Shown: positions 1-6,122, counted from the stretch's first letter. The stretch is DNA of 10,597 bases from an uncultured Coleofasciculus sp. (GCA_902805485.1 CADCTM010000350.1:1-10597), one strand, 5' to 3'. Made by a program: numbers and translations. The notes: generated from the sequence alone by a model not told the origin.

Positions 1-469
1 CAGTACGACCAATAAATACATCTTCCACACCAACATTAAAGCCTGCTGCTTGTCCTGTTGAGGGAAATTGAGAATAACCGAGACGGATGCGGGTGCGAAA
101 ACTCGGATCGTTACGAATCTCATTTAAAACATTCGGAACATTTCGCCGCCAGCGCTGCAAAACGGGACTATTTTCGATAATTTCTGGGCTTAAATCTAAG
201 TCTTGAGTAGGTTGAGGTTGAGGAGTTGCTTCTGTTTGACTCAGTTGTGCTGCCCCAGTGTCATCCTTGCATGGTAGGGACGTGCAGCGATGTACCTCTA
301 CAGAAGGTAAATTGGTGTTGTTATTTTCTACCCTAGAATCAAGCTGGGAACTTGCTGACTCAAGGGGGACTGATGCACTTCCACCAGAGGACGTGGCAAC
401 GATTAGTCCCATACTCAGTAACGCCCCGGAAAATCCCAACTGTTTTAACCAATCCCTAGAAGGTTTCAT
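1..469 (-). CDS. Exported cyanobacterial protein of unknown function, N-terminal part (cut by the left edge)
   Basis: Reading the minus strand from ATG at 469 gives an open frame of 156 codons that leaves the window without a stop. It starts MKPSRDWLKQLGFSGALL: basic residues (K2, R5, K9), then a hydrophobic stretch (about 11-25) and small residues ending in GSA at 30-32. This is a plausible Sec signal peptide, so the product is probably exported. Residues 33-95 are a low-complexity linker rich in Ser, Asn, Gln and Pro, including a PQPQPTQ run. From about residue 96 the sequence looks conserved and folded (SPVLQRWRRNVPNVLNEIR, then RIRLGYSQFP and VGVEDVFIGRT). I recall similar stretches in cyanobacterial secreted or outer-membrane-associated proteins but cannot name the family. 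No good Shine-Dalgarno sequence precedes the ATG; the signal peptide supports this start. Codons 57-66 overlap a degenerate dispersed palindrome (274-301). Confidence 0.8.
   Translation of the reverse strand, partial: MKPSRDWLKQLGFSGALLSMGLIVATSSGGSASVPLESASSQLDSRVENNNTNLPSVEVHRCTSLPCKDDTGAAQLSQTEATPQPQPTQDLDLSPEIIENSPVLQRWRRNVPNVLNEIRNDPSFRTRIRLGYSQFPSTGQAAGFNVGVEDVFIGRT
274..301. repeat. Degenerate GTAGGG-type dispersed palindrome inside a coding region
   Basis: The 28 bases begin GTAGGGACGTGC and end ACCTCTAC, so the outer 4 bp pair perfectly. The inner positions look like an originally symmetric element decayed mostly by transitions (several G-T opposed positions). Palindromes of the form GTAG(R)GAC...GTC(Y)CTAC are common dispersed repeats in filamentous cyanobacteria (recalled, not searched). 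Here it is read through in frame as residues 57-66 of the exported protein's linker, starting VEVHRCTS. Confidence 0.45.
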
Positions 470-712
470 TCTAATCTCGTTGCTCGGTGTCCTCTTCTGT
501 TGGTTCTACCCTACTATGTTTATCGTTCCTTATGGCTAAGTTGGGTAAAAATATCAGCTTCGATGGATAGATTCCTCTAAGGATTGGTTTAAAAAGATTG
601 AGGTTGTCGGGACACTCATGCTTGCGCCCTCAATATCGCAACATCTATGCAACTGAATGAAGAGGGCGTATGCCATACGCCCCCAAAGCTTCAATCCTTT
701 AACAGGTAAGCC
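470..712. other. Intergenic region between two minus-strand genes
   Basis: These 243 bp separate the stop of the 260-residue gene from the start of the exported-protein gene, whose promoter it should contain. I could not assign a convincing -35/-10 pair. It holds one strong palindrome (664-682). On the plus strand near 567-620 there is a short stretch resembling, in inverted orientation, the beginning of the exported-protein gene; this is described in the findings. Confidence 0.5.
664..682. repeat. Palindrome GGGCGTATG-C-CATACGCCC (dispersed-repeat type)
   Basis: Two 9-base arms are perfectly complementary around a single central C. It lies 30 bp beyond the stop of the minus-strand 260-residue gene. 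No T-run follows on either strand, so it is not a classical intrinsic terminator, though the stem could stabilise a 3' end. Palindromes with arms of this type occur as scattered copies between cyanobacterial genes (recalled). Confidence 0.6.
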
Positions 713-1495
713 TTATGCAACTTTTTCAGATTGGTTGTTGACCACTTGGTCGCCTGCTACGGAGCTTCCCTGCGGAGAGATGAAGGATTTCCCGGCTGCC
801 TCAAGACGCTGTTCTAAGCCATTAATGCGTTCAGCCATTTCGTTAAACATCTGCTCTATGCCGTTTAGCGGGACAGCAGGTGTGCTGTTTGTCGTGTCGT
901 TGAGATCCTCTGAGATGGGAAGAACCGGAAGAAGAAACCCACCCACCTTGAACAAGCTGCTGCCTGTTGCTGTCGGAAGGCTGTACACTAGTTGGTCGAA
1001 GTCAAGATTCGGGGCAGCTAAATTTTGAGGAATGAACGTGCCGCGATGCTCAGGTGTTAGCAGTAGGTTAACACCTCTGAGGCTAATAGGACTTAGTAAA
1101 GAGATATCCACATACCCGCGAATCTCTAGATTGGGTACTACAGGATCGGGTTCTCCAAATGGTGGTAGAACATCCTTACCCAAATCGGGCAATAAGGTCA
1201 CTAAAGCGGTATCGTGAGGAGGAATTCTCAAGTCGTAGGTGAGCTTTCTGGGGTCGGGAGTTGCCACGAGGTCTCCCTTAATATTGCCGCCTGTCACGTC
1301 GCGAATTGTTATTGTATCTGCAATTGTCAGGTTAGGTGTCGTTGCCACAAATTGCAGCCGCACTGCTACCTCAGAGTCGTTAGGATTGGCAATTGTCAAA
1401 AAGTAACCTTGGGCAATTATACGAGAAGCGGCGGGGTTGCCAAATCCAGGTATGGAAATTGGCTTTACTAACAGTTCAAAGGTGGATACGAGCAT
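713..1495 (-). CDS. Conserved hypothetical protein, beta-rich body with C-terminal coiled coil
   Basis: This is a 260-residue frame I do not recognise as a named family. Residues 1-160 alternate hydrophobic strands and turns with many Pro, Asn, Asp and Thr (YFLTIANPNDSEVAVRLQFV around 31-50; LTYDLRIPPHDTALVTLLPD around 84-103). This pattern suggests a beta-sandwich-like fold. Residues 150-190 include a second Leu/Pro-rich segment. A Thr/Pro linker follows, then a short amphipathic helix (about 212-236, GIEQMFNEMAERINGLEQRL) with heptad-like hydrophobic spacing that could mediate oligomerisation. The tail is polar. There is no signal peptide or clear membrane segment. ATG at 1495 lacks a strong Shine-Dalgarno sequence. 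The gene follows the acsF terminator, so it probably has its own promoter. Function unknown; a structural or surface-associated role is only a guess. Confidence 0.75.
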   Translation of the reverse strand: MLVSTFELLVKPISIPGFGNPAASRIIAQGYFLTIANPNDSEVAVRLQFVATTPNLTIADTITIRDVTGGNIKGDLVATPDPRKLTYDLRIPPHDTALVTLLPDLGKDVLPPFGEPDPVVPNLEIRGYVDISLLSPISLRGVNLLLTPEHRGTFIPQNLAAPNLDFDQLVYSLPTATGSSLFKVGGFLLPVLPISEDLNDTTNSTPAVPLNGIEQMFNEMAERINGLEQRLEAAGKSFISPQGSSVAGDQVVNNQSEKVA

Positions 1496-1510
1496 TGGTT
1501 AATCTGGTAA

Positions 1511-1538
1511 AGTATCCACCCAATTTAACTGCCGACAA
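1511..1538 (-). promoter_or_regulatory. Weak candidate promoter for the 260-residue gene
   Basis: On the minus strand TTGTCG (1538-1533) and GATACT (1516-1511) are separated by 16 bp, matching sigma-70 consensus at 3/6 and 4/6 positions. It lies between the acsF terminator and the ATG at 1495, where a promoter is needed if the terminator works. The match is weak. Confidence 0.3.
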
Positions 1539-1550
1539 ACCACAGGAGAC

Positions 1551-1568
1551 AGTACCCGTTTGGGTACT
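1551..1568. repeat. Perfect inverted repeat AGTACCC-GTTT-GGGTACT
   Basis: Two 7-bp arms are perfectly complementary around 4 bases. The repeat sits 9 bp beyond the T-run of the acsF terminator and just upstream of the candidate promoter of the next gene. It could be an operator for that gene or a back-up 3' hairpin of acsF. No T-run follows on the minus strand, which argues against a second intrinsic terminator. Confidence 0.55.
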
Positions 1569-1576
1569 ATTTAGCC

Positions 1577-1610
1577 AAAAAAAAAGCGACTCTACAACCT
1601 GTAGAACCGC
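1577..1610 (-). terminator. Rho-independent terminator of acsF
   Basis: On the minus strand an 11-bp stem (GCGGTTCTACA / TGTAGAGTCGC, with two G-T pairs) closes on the loop GGT and is followed directly by nine T residues. It begins 30 bp after the acsF stop codon. Stem, short loop and long U-tract are the textbook arrangement. Confidence 0.9.
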
Positions 1611-1639
1611 CCTAACTATAAATTTAGCGGAGCAAACTT

Positions 1640-2716
1640 TTAACGAGCAACGCCTTGGTGGGAAGTCATCTCAATTGGCTTCATCAGGTACAGGCGTAGG
1701 AACTGCCATCCAGTGGAAACGTAGAGGGGCAGTTTTTGGAAGAATTGTAGGAATTTCGGAGTATTGGAAGAAGCGATCGCGCTGAGTTTCTCGTTATTCT
1801 TCACACAAGTCTCTAAGCGATCATAAAATTCCGGCTTTTCCACATCCAAAATCAGCGGAAATACTCGCCCTGCGGTTTCGTTCGTCTTCTTAATTACATG
1901 GATATCATACTCGCGGGCGTCCAAACCCAAACTCGCATAAAATCCTGATCGCTGAACGTCATTAAGATACATTGTCCCAAACACCGACAGCAAGAAGAAC
2001 CGACACCACAACTTCGCTCTCCAATCATTCAAAAACTGAGGTTGTGCCTTCATCAAAGCATCGAAGAAATCGCCGTGGCGGTTTTCATCCTGACACCAGT
2101 TTTCAAAAAAGCGGAAAATCGGATAAATTCGGTCTTCTGGATGCGCTTCCAGATGTCGATAAATCGTAATATACCGCCAGTAACCAATCTTCTCTGATAG
2201 GTAGGTAGCGTAGAAGATAAACTTCGGCTTAAAGAACGTATACTTACGGCTCTTAGTCAAAAATCCCAAATCCAGCGACAAATTAAAGTCAGACATCGCC
2301 TTATTCAGGAATCCCGCATGACGTGCCTCATCGCGAGACATCAAATTAAAGCCTTCTGCCAGGAGGGGGTTTTTGTCTTTTAAACGGCGTCCGAGTTCTT
2401 TGTAGAGCAAAAATCCGGAAAATTCCGCCGTACAGGAACGCTCTAAAAACTCAACGAAAACTTGGCGTGTTTCCCCGTCAATATGCTCCCAGGACTGCTC
2501 AAACTCAGCATCCCGGACAAAGTGGTGGCGATTATAGTCAACGCGGAACTCTTCGATGATCGCCCGTAGCTCGTCCTCATTAGGGGACAGATCCATCCGC
2601 GCCATTTCATCAAAGTCAGTTGTATAGAACCGGGGCGTCAGCAGAGTTTCTTTCGCCGGGACTTTTACCCCTGGTCGCAGTTCTTCAAAGCCAGGTTTTT
2701 TAAGAGAATCTACCAT
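1640..2716 (-). CDS. acsF: Magnesium-protoporphyrin IX monomethyl ester (oxidative) cyclase, AcsF/ChlAI type
   Basis: The product (358 residues) is the catalytic subunit of the oxygen-dependent cyclase that closes the isocyclic E ring of chlorophyll, converting Mg-protoporphyrin IX monomethyl ester to divinyl-protochlorophyllide. Diiron-site ligands of the ferritin-like fold are visible: Glu in TAEFSGF (E98), the E-x-x-H motif RDEARH (E130, H133) and the second one, QDENRH (E211, H214). The start MVDSLKKPGFEELRPGVK and blocks such as DYNRHHFVRD, FLTKSRKYTFFKPKF and FENWCQDENRHGDFFDA are nearly invariant in cyanobacterial AcsF. Overall similarity to Synechocystis Sll1214, as I recall it, favours the main aerobic form (ChlAI) over the low-oxygen paralogue ChlAII. 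The enzyme works at or near thylakoid membranes and in other cyanobacteria needs the small partner Ycf54, which is not in this window. Full length, no defects. It lies 233 bp downstream of the aminopropyltransferase gene and ends in a strong terminator. Confidence 0.97.
   Translation of the reverse strand: MVDSLKKPGFEELRPGVKVPAKETLLTPRFYTTDFDEMARMDLSPNEDELRAIIEEFRVDYNRHHFVRDAEFEQSWEHIDGETRQVFVEFLERSCTAEFSGFLLYKELGRRLKDKNPLLAEGFNLMSRDEARHAGFLNKAMSDFNLSLDLGFLTKSRKYTFFKPKFIFYATYLSEKIGYWRYITIYRHLEAHPEDRIYPIFRFFENWCQDENRHGDFFDALMKAQPQFLNDWRAKLWCRFFLLSVFGTMYLNDVQRSGFYASLGLDAREYDIHVIKKTNETAGRVFPLILDVEKPEFYDRLETCVKNNEKLSAIASSNTPKFLQFFQKLPLYVSTGWQFLRLYLMKPIEMTSHQGVAR
1773..1780. repeat. HIP1 octamer GCGATCGC
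   Basis: This is one of five full HIP1 copies seen in the window (others at 3017-3024, 5615-5622, 7993-8000 and 8827-8834), all inside coding regions. HIP1 is the highly iterated palindrome of many cyanobacterial genomes and supports the host assignment. Confidence 0.8.
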
Positions 2717-2949
2717 GTGCTTATTTTATCTTGTCTTTGCTTACAAATCTGGGGCGATCGTGACTTCCTTCAACGCACACCTATAGGGGAGTGCATCTTA
2801 GAGTCTACCAAGGTCTTGGCGAGTGGAAACAGCGATTAAAGTTAAGAGTTGCAACATCGGTGCAAATTTTGTGAGGTTTTCTTCAGAGGGGCACGACATA
2901 TCGTGCCCCTACAACAAGCGCCCCAACAAGGGAATTGGCAAAATACCGA
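2717..2949. other. Intergenic region between the aminopropyltransferase gene and acsF
   Basis: These 233 bp should hold the acsF promoter if the gene is transcribed separately. The acsF-proximal part is A-rich on the minus strand (AAGATAAAATAAGCAC before the ATG) but has no -35 at proper spacing. The only clear structure is the palindrome at 2887-2910. I see no RNA gene. Confidence 0.5.
2887..2910. repeat. Dispersed palindrome AGGGGCACGA-CATA-TCGTGCCCCT
   Basis: Ten-base arms pair perfectly around the 4-base loop, and the right side continues into TAC, giving the GTAGGGGC...GCCCCTAC form seen as scattered repeats in cyanobacterial genomes (recalled). No T-run follows on either strand, so terminator activity is doubtful. 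It lies 40 bp past the aminopropyltransferase stop codon. Confidence 0.7.
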
Positions 2950-3891
2950 TTACCCCAGCGCCCCTTTACCAAAGAATTTCGGTGGTTCTTTAAGGGTATA
3001 AACTTCGGTTTCTGCGGCGATCGCTTTTCGGACATATGCTGGAGTTTGCAGTATTCCCAATAAACTCATCCCATCAATTAAACGAAAGCCACCCGTCGTG
3101 TTTTCGCTTAGTAATTGATCAATCGTCGCTGGATCAGGAAGAGTTGTGATCGCTTCTGCTGAACCAATAATAAATCCCCACGGCGACCCGTAACTAGGCG
3201 TATAAGCCGAGTAAGAATGGACATTCGGGAAAACTGCCTTCATGGTACTCACCAGACGCGCATGAAGTGTCAATTCAATCGGTGCAACGGGTCCGGCTTG
3301 TAGCACAAAATAGCCTCCCGGTGCTAAAACCCGCTGGACTCGCTCAAAATACTCTTTCGTAAACAGTTGAAACGAAGGTCCCTCTTCAATCGGGTCAGAC
3401 AAATCTGAAATGACAATATCCCATTTGCGATCCGTCGTATCCAGAACTTCTAAGGCATCACCAATCACCAAATTCGTCCGGGAGTCCTCAAATACACCTT
3501 GATGCATTTCCGGCAGATGTTCGCGACAAGCTTCCACCACATCCCCATCAATATCCACCATCATCGCCTGCTCAACACTCTTCCAGCGCAGGATTTCGCG
3601 TACTGTAGCCCCCTCACCGCCGCCTAAAACCAGGACGTTTTTAGGCGCACCATGGCAAATCATTGCAGGGTGGACAAGTGCTTCGTGGTAGAGAAATTCA
3701 TCACCTGTACAAGATTGCCACTTGCCATCCAAAACCAATCCTTTCCCATAAGCACCTGTTTCAACGATATACATTTCCTGAAACGCCGTTTTCTTGTATG
3801 CCAGCACTTTCGTGATGCCATGAACATACATATCCCAAGGCGTGATGTATTCGCTAATCCAAAAATCTGCCTTTAGTTCGCTACCTGCCAT
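2950..3891 (-). CDS. speE: Polyamine aminopropyltransferase (spermidine/thermospermine synthase family), ACL5-like
   Basis: The 313-residue product transfers an aminopropyl group from decarboxylated S-adenosylmethionine to a polyamine. Visible family elements are DEFLYHE (64-70), the nucleotide-binding loop VLVLGGGEGATVREIL (86-101), the acidic MVDIDGDVVE (111-120), IGDALE with D145, and the catalytic-site DLSDPIEEGPSFQLF (163-177). Two points set it apart from classical SpeE: GGGEG in place of GGGDG, and DPIEEGP...QLFTK followed by QAGP and PWGF. All of these resemble plant thermospermine synthase ACL5 (GGGEGS, DPVEGGP, YQLYTK, QAGP, WGW). The product could therefore be spermidine, thermospermine or another polyamine; sequence alone does not decide. 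The enzyme should be cytosolic. A near-perfect Shine-Dalgarno sequence (AAGGAGG, 7 nt before ATG) fixes the start. The symbol denotes the family, not the proven product. Confidence 0.9.
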   Translation of the reverse strand: MAGSELKADFWISEYITPWDMYVHGITKVLAYKKTAFQEMYIVETGAYGKGLVLDGKWQSCTGDEFLYHEALVHPAMICHGAPKNVLVLGGGEGATVREILRWKSVEQAMMVDIDGDVVEACREHLPEMHQGVFEDSRTNLVIGDALEVLDTTDRKWDIVISDLSDPIEEGPSFQLFTKEYFERVQRVLAPGGYFVLQAGPVAPIELTLHARLVSTMKAVFPNVHSYSAYTPSYGSPWGFIIGSAEAITTLPDPATIDQLLSENTTGGFRLIDGMSLLGILQTPAYVRKAIAAETEVYTLKEPPKFFGKGALG

Positions 3892-3898
3892 AAACTAT

Positions 3899-3905
3899 CC
3901 TCCTT
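3899..3905 (-). promoter_or_regulatory. Strong ribosome binding site of the aminopropyltransferase gene
   Basis: On the minus strand AAGGAGG lies 7 nt before the ATG at 3891. It is the strongest Shine-Dalgarno sequence in the window, notable because most genes here lack a clear one, and it fixes the start. Confidence 0.85.
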
Positions 3906-3927
3906 TCCCCGATTGACACAGATCGCC

Positions 3928-3936
3928 ATTATTACA
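3928..3936 (-). promoter_or_regulatory. Candidate extended -10 element of the aminopropyltransferase gene
   Basis: The minus strand reads TGTAATAAT, a TGn extension followed by AATAAT (5/6 match to TATAAT). Transcription would start near 3921, giving a leader of about 30 nt. No good -35 element is present at 17 bp. Confidence 0.3.
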
Positions 3937-4076
3937 GAACAAGGTTAAGATTCTGAACTTCAGTCTCAGGGTGTTATTTTTCACAAACCACTCCAGGCAT
4001 AGAGGAGAGAAGTTTTGTTCAATTCATCGAGAAAGTTGTTTTGCCGTCTCTGACTCGGTTTCTGAAAAGGCTATTT

Positions 4077-4104
4077 ACTAATGACTGATAACTAATAACT
4101 AATG
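4077..4104. repeat. Tandem heptamer array (STRR type), four units
   Basis: There are four consecutive 7-bp units of consensus ACTAATR, the second being ACTGATA. They end one base before the stop codon of the 151-residue gene. Short tandemly repeated repetitive sequences with 7-bp units are a known feature of filamentous cyanobacteria. Related units recur at 9151-9185 and 9261-9295. Confidence 0.75.
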
Positions 4105-4105
4105 C

Positions 4106-4561
4106 TCAATTTCGGGAATCAAACAACGCTAGCATCTGATCGAAAATATCTTCCCCGGCGCGGGTTTGCACAATCGCAGAAACTAATTGAACAAAGGCTA
4201 AATCAGGTTCTTTGTCGCTTTCAATCAGTTTGCTGGCAGGATAGAAAGTAATATCGTCTCCTCGTAATTCATTCGTCACTCCAGTTTTCCAACCAGAAAT
4301 CCGTGAAGTCCAGGAAATTGATTGACCGCGTAATGTAAACTGAAACCACTCAATTTTCCCTTGACGCAGTTCCACAAACACATCAAAATAAGGCTCGCCA
4401 CCTTGATACCAAACTCTGGTAGTGCCCTCTTCCTTTGTTGGGGTTAATAGCTTCTGATCGATCTTTCGTAGGGAAGCACCCAGTGCCGCAATCTCATCTC
4501 GATCCATCGCTGTAATGATTGTGTGCCCAGATGTCTGGTTCATCCAGTAATAATTAATCAT
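4106..4561 (-). CDS. Conserved hypothetical protein, 151 residues
   Basis: I do not recognise a named family. The protein looks soluble and mixed alpha/beta. It has an N-terminal helix (about 20-38, DRDEIAALGASLRKIDQKLL), then aromatic-rich strands (VWYQGGEPYFDVFVELRQ around 50-67; KIEWFQFTLRGQSISW around 69-84), a polar middle and a C-terminal helix (PDLAFVQLVSAIVQ and EDIFDQMLALF). There is no signal peptide, membrane segment or metal motif. The length and the Trp/Phe-rich strands suggest a small ligand-binding or single-domain fold, which is speculation. The start is uncertain: ATG 4561 and ATG 4543 (MNQTSGHT) are both possible and neither has a good Shine-Dalgarno sequence. The stop codon abuts a heptamer repeat array. 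It lies between hemW and the aminopropyltransferase gene, all on the same strand, with gaps of 253 and 214 bp. Confidence 0.75.
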   Translation of the reverse strand: MINYYWMNQTSGHTIITAMDRDEIAALGASLRKIDQKLLTPTKEEGTTRVWYQGGEPYFDVFVELRQGKIEWFQFTLRGQSISWTSRISGWKTGVTNELRGDDITFYPASKLIESDKEPDLAFVQLVSAIVQTRAGEDIFDQMLALFDSRN

Positions 4562-4814
4562 TTGGGAGACGGGCTTTTTGTTACAAATACTTCTACTTAA
4601 TACACGGTGATTGACAGTTGCTCCGGAGGTGTATGAACGCCCTACAGGTTTTTAGTGTAACTTTACTTGTGCGGAAAGCGGGTGTCGTTAAGAGTTTGTG
4701 GTTAGGAATTAATAAAAAATTAAGCTTAATTGATCCCTTGAGGGTTCTACCTAACTGCTTTTAGCAACTAACTCTAAAAAGTAAGTTTTTCTTTAAGGCG
4801 AAAAGCAATTTAGT
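4562..4814. other. Intergenic region downstream of hemW
   Basis: These 253 bp hold the AT-rich palindrome AATTAAGCTTAATT (4718-4731) and a small plus-strand frame (4633-4764). Around the hemW stop the minus strand reads TTTAGTT-A-AACTAAA, a weak A/T hairpin without an immediate T-run. I cannot call a terminator for hemW. Confidence 0.45.
4633..4764 (+). CDS. Possible 43-residue small ORF, opposite to its neighbours
   Basis: ATG at 4633 is preceded by CCGGAGGTGT, a good Shine-Dalgarno core but only 3 nt from the ATG, closer than usual. The frame runs 43 codons to TAG: MNALQVFSVTLLVRKAG, then a basic and hydrophobic stretch (VVKSLWLGINKKLSLI), ending in LPNCF. It would be a small basic, partly hydrophobic peptide. 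It contains the 14-bp palindrome at 4718-4731. It may be chance; no family is recognised. Confidence 0.15.
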   Translation: MNALQVFSVTLLVRKAGVVKSLWLGINKKLSLIDPLRVLPNCF

Positions 4815-6101
4815 TTAACTAAACTGACTAAATAAATCAGCAAGAATGGTATTGGAAAACAAAAAACCTTCTGGGTCATTTAACCTTATTTGCCCAGTAT
4901 TCGGAAGTTTTTGCGCTTTTTTCAGGTCAAGAATTTCCTGATTCTCCCCCACGATTTCCACCCAACCTTGTCGATAATAGGGCTGTAAAGCGAACCAAAT
5001 CTGATTTAAGGTTTCTTCTCCAAATTGTTGATTTAGCGCCAATAAATTCAGTCCTTCTGCTAGACGTAACCCTAGCATTAATGTTTCTAACAACACTTCT
5101 GTTTCTGGCGTTTCGGGACATTCTATTACGCCATCCGCCTCAATTAATTGTTGCACCCAGGCGTAGTATTCGCGCCGCGTGCGGGGACGGGTAAACCTGC
5201 CTCCTTGGACATAGCTTGCTGCCCCCATACCAAATGCATAATAAGGACGATTCTCCCAGTAAACTCGATTATGGCGACATTGATGACCGGGCAAGGCATA
5301 GTTAGAAATTTCATAATGTTCATAACCTGCACTTGTGAGAATTTGCTGCGCTAGTTTGTACATCTGGGCGGCGGTGTCATCGGTTGGTAAGGGCGTTGCA
5401 CCAGGGGAGTACTGGCGTCCAAAGGCGGTGACTGGCTCGATAATTAGGTCATAGCAAGAAATATGGGTTGGGGCGATTTTAACAGCAGTTAAGAGAGATT
5501 CTTGCCACTGTTCTAAGGTTTGATGGGGTAGCCCGGATATTAAGTCCAAACTGATGTCGGGAATCTCTACCTGACGAAGGATTTGGAGCGATGTGAAGAT
5601 ATCAGTAGAATTATGCGATCGCCCACAAGCTGCCAATAGTTCATCCTGAAACGCCTGAACCCCCACGCTGACACGATTTACCCCGCCATTTCGGTAGCCT
5701 TCTAACTGTTCTAAGCTGAAGGTTCCTGGGTCCATTTCCATCGAAATTTCAGCATCAGCACTAATTCCAAAGTGCTGCTTAAATACGTCCAGGATACGTG
5801 TTAGCTGTTCAACTGATAACAGCGAAGGCGTCCCCCCGCCAAAGAAAACGGTGTCTAAGGAACATCCTAATACAGGTGTAGCGGCAATTTCCTGACATAA
5901 TACCTCGACGTATTGTTCAATTGTGCCGGAGGTGCTGCCCGTTGCTTTGTCCCCGACTACAGAAACGGGAAAGTCACAGTAGTAACATCGTCGTCTACAG
6001 AAGGGAATATGAACATAGGCAGATGTGGAAGTTAGATAATTTATAATTTTCTGAGATTTGTCTCGGCAATTTAACACGTTTTTTTCATAAAGAGAGGGCA
6101 T
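4815..6101 (-). CDS. hemW: Radical-SAM heme chaperone HemW (formerly 'oxygen-independent coproporphyrinogen III oxidase'-like)
   Basis: The 428-residue product has the radical-SAM motif C35-x3-C39-x2-C42 (HIPFCRRRCYYCDF) that binds a [4Fe-4S] cluster and SAM. The residue two after the last Cys is Phe, as in HemW, where true HemN oxidases have a fourth Cys. Other landmarks are GGGTPS (88-93), EMDPGT (122-127), RVSVGVQAF (143-151), LDLISGLPHQT (185-195) and HNRVYWENRPYYAFGMGAASY-type block at 277-297. HemW proteins characterised elsewhere bind heme and deliver it to respiratory proteins rather than oxidise coproporphyrinogen; that role here is inferred. The first 24 residues, before SAYVHIPFC, are longer than in most HemW and have no good Shine-Dalgarno sequence, so the start could be further in. 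It is divergent from the PIN-TRAM gene. Confidence 0.93.
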   Translation of the reverse strand: MPSLYEKNVLNCRDKSQKIINYLTSTSAYVHIPFCRRRCYYCDFPVSVVGDKATGSTSGTIEQYVEVLCQEIAATPVLGCSLDTVFFGGGTPSLLSVEQLTRILDVFKQHFGISADAEISMEMDPGTFSLEQLEGYRNGGVNRVSVGVQAFQDELLAACGRSHNSTDIFTSLQILRQVEIPDISLDLISGLPHQTLEQWQESLLTAVKIAPTHISCYDLIIEPVTAFGRQYSPGATPLPTDDTAAQMYKLAQQILTSAGYEHYEISNYALPGHQCRHNRVYWENRPYYAFGMGAASYVQGGRFTRPRTRREYYAWVQQLIEADGVIECPETPETEVLLETLMLGLRLAEGLNLLALNQQFGEETLNQIWFALQPYYRQGWVEIVGENQEILDLKKAQKLPNTGQIRLNDPEGFLFSNTILADLFSQFS

Positions 6102-6122
6102 TTATCAGGCGAATCTTAAAGC

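Noticed and set aside
258..539. Plus-strand 93-codon frame overlapping the exported-protein gene
   Set aside because: It is antisense to a frame with a clear signal peptide and conserved segment, has no ribosome site and has unconvincing composition.
2887..2910. Palindrome as intrinsic terminator of the aminopropyltransferase gene
   Set aside because: The stem is strong but neither strand has a T-run after it, so the dispersed-repeat explanation fits better.
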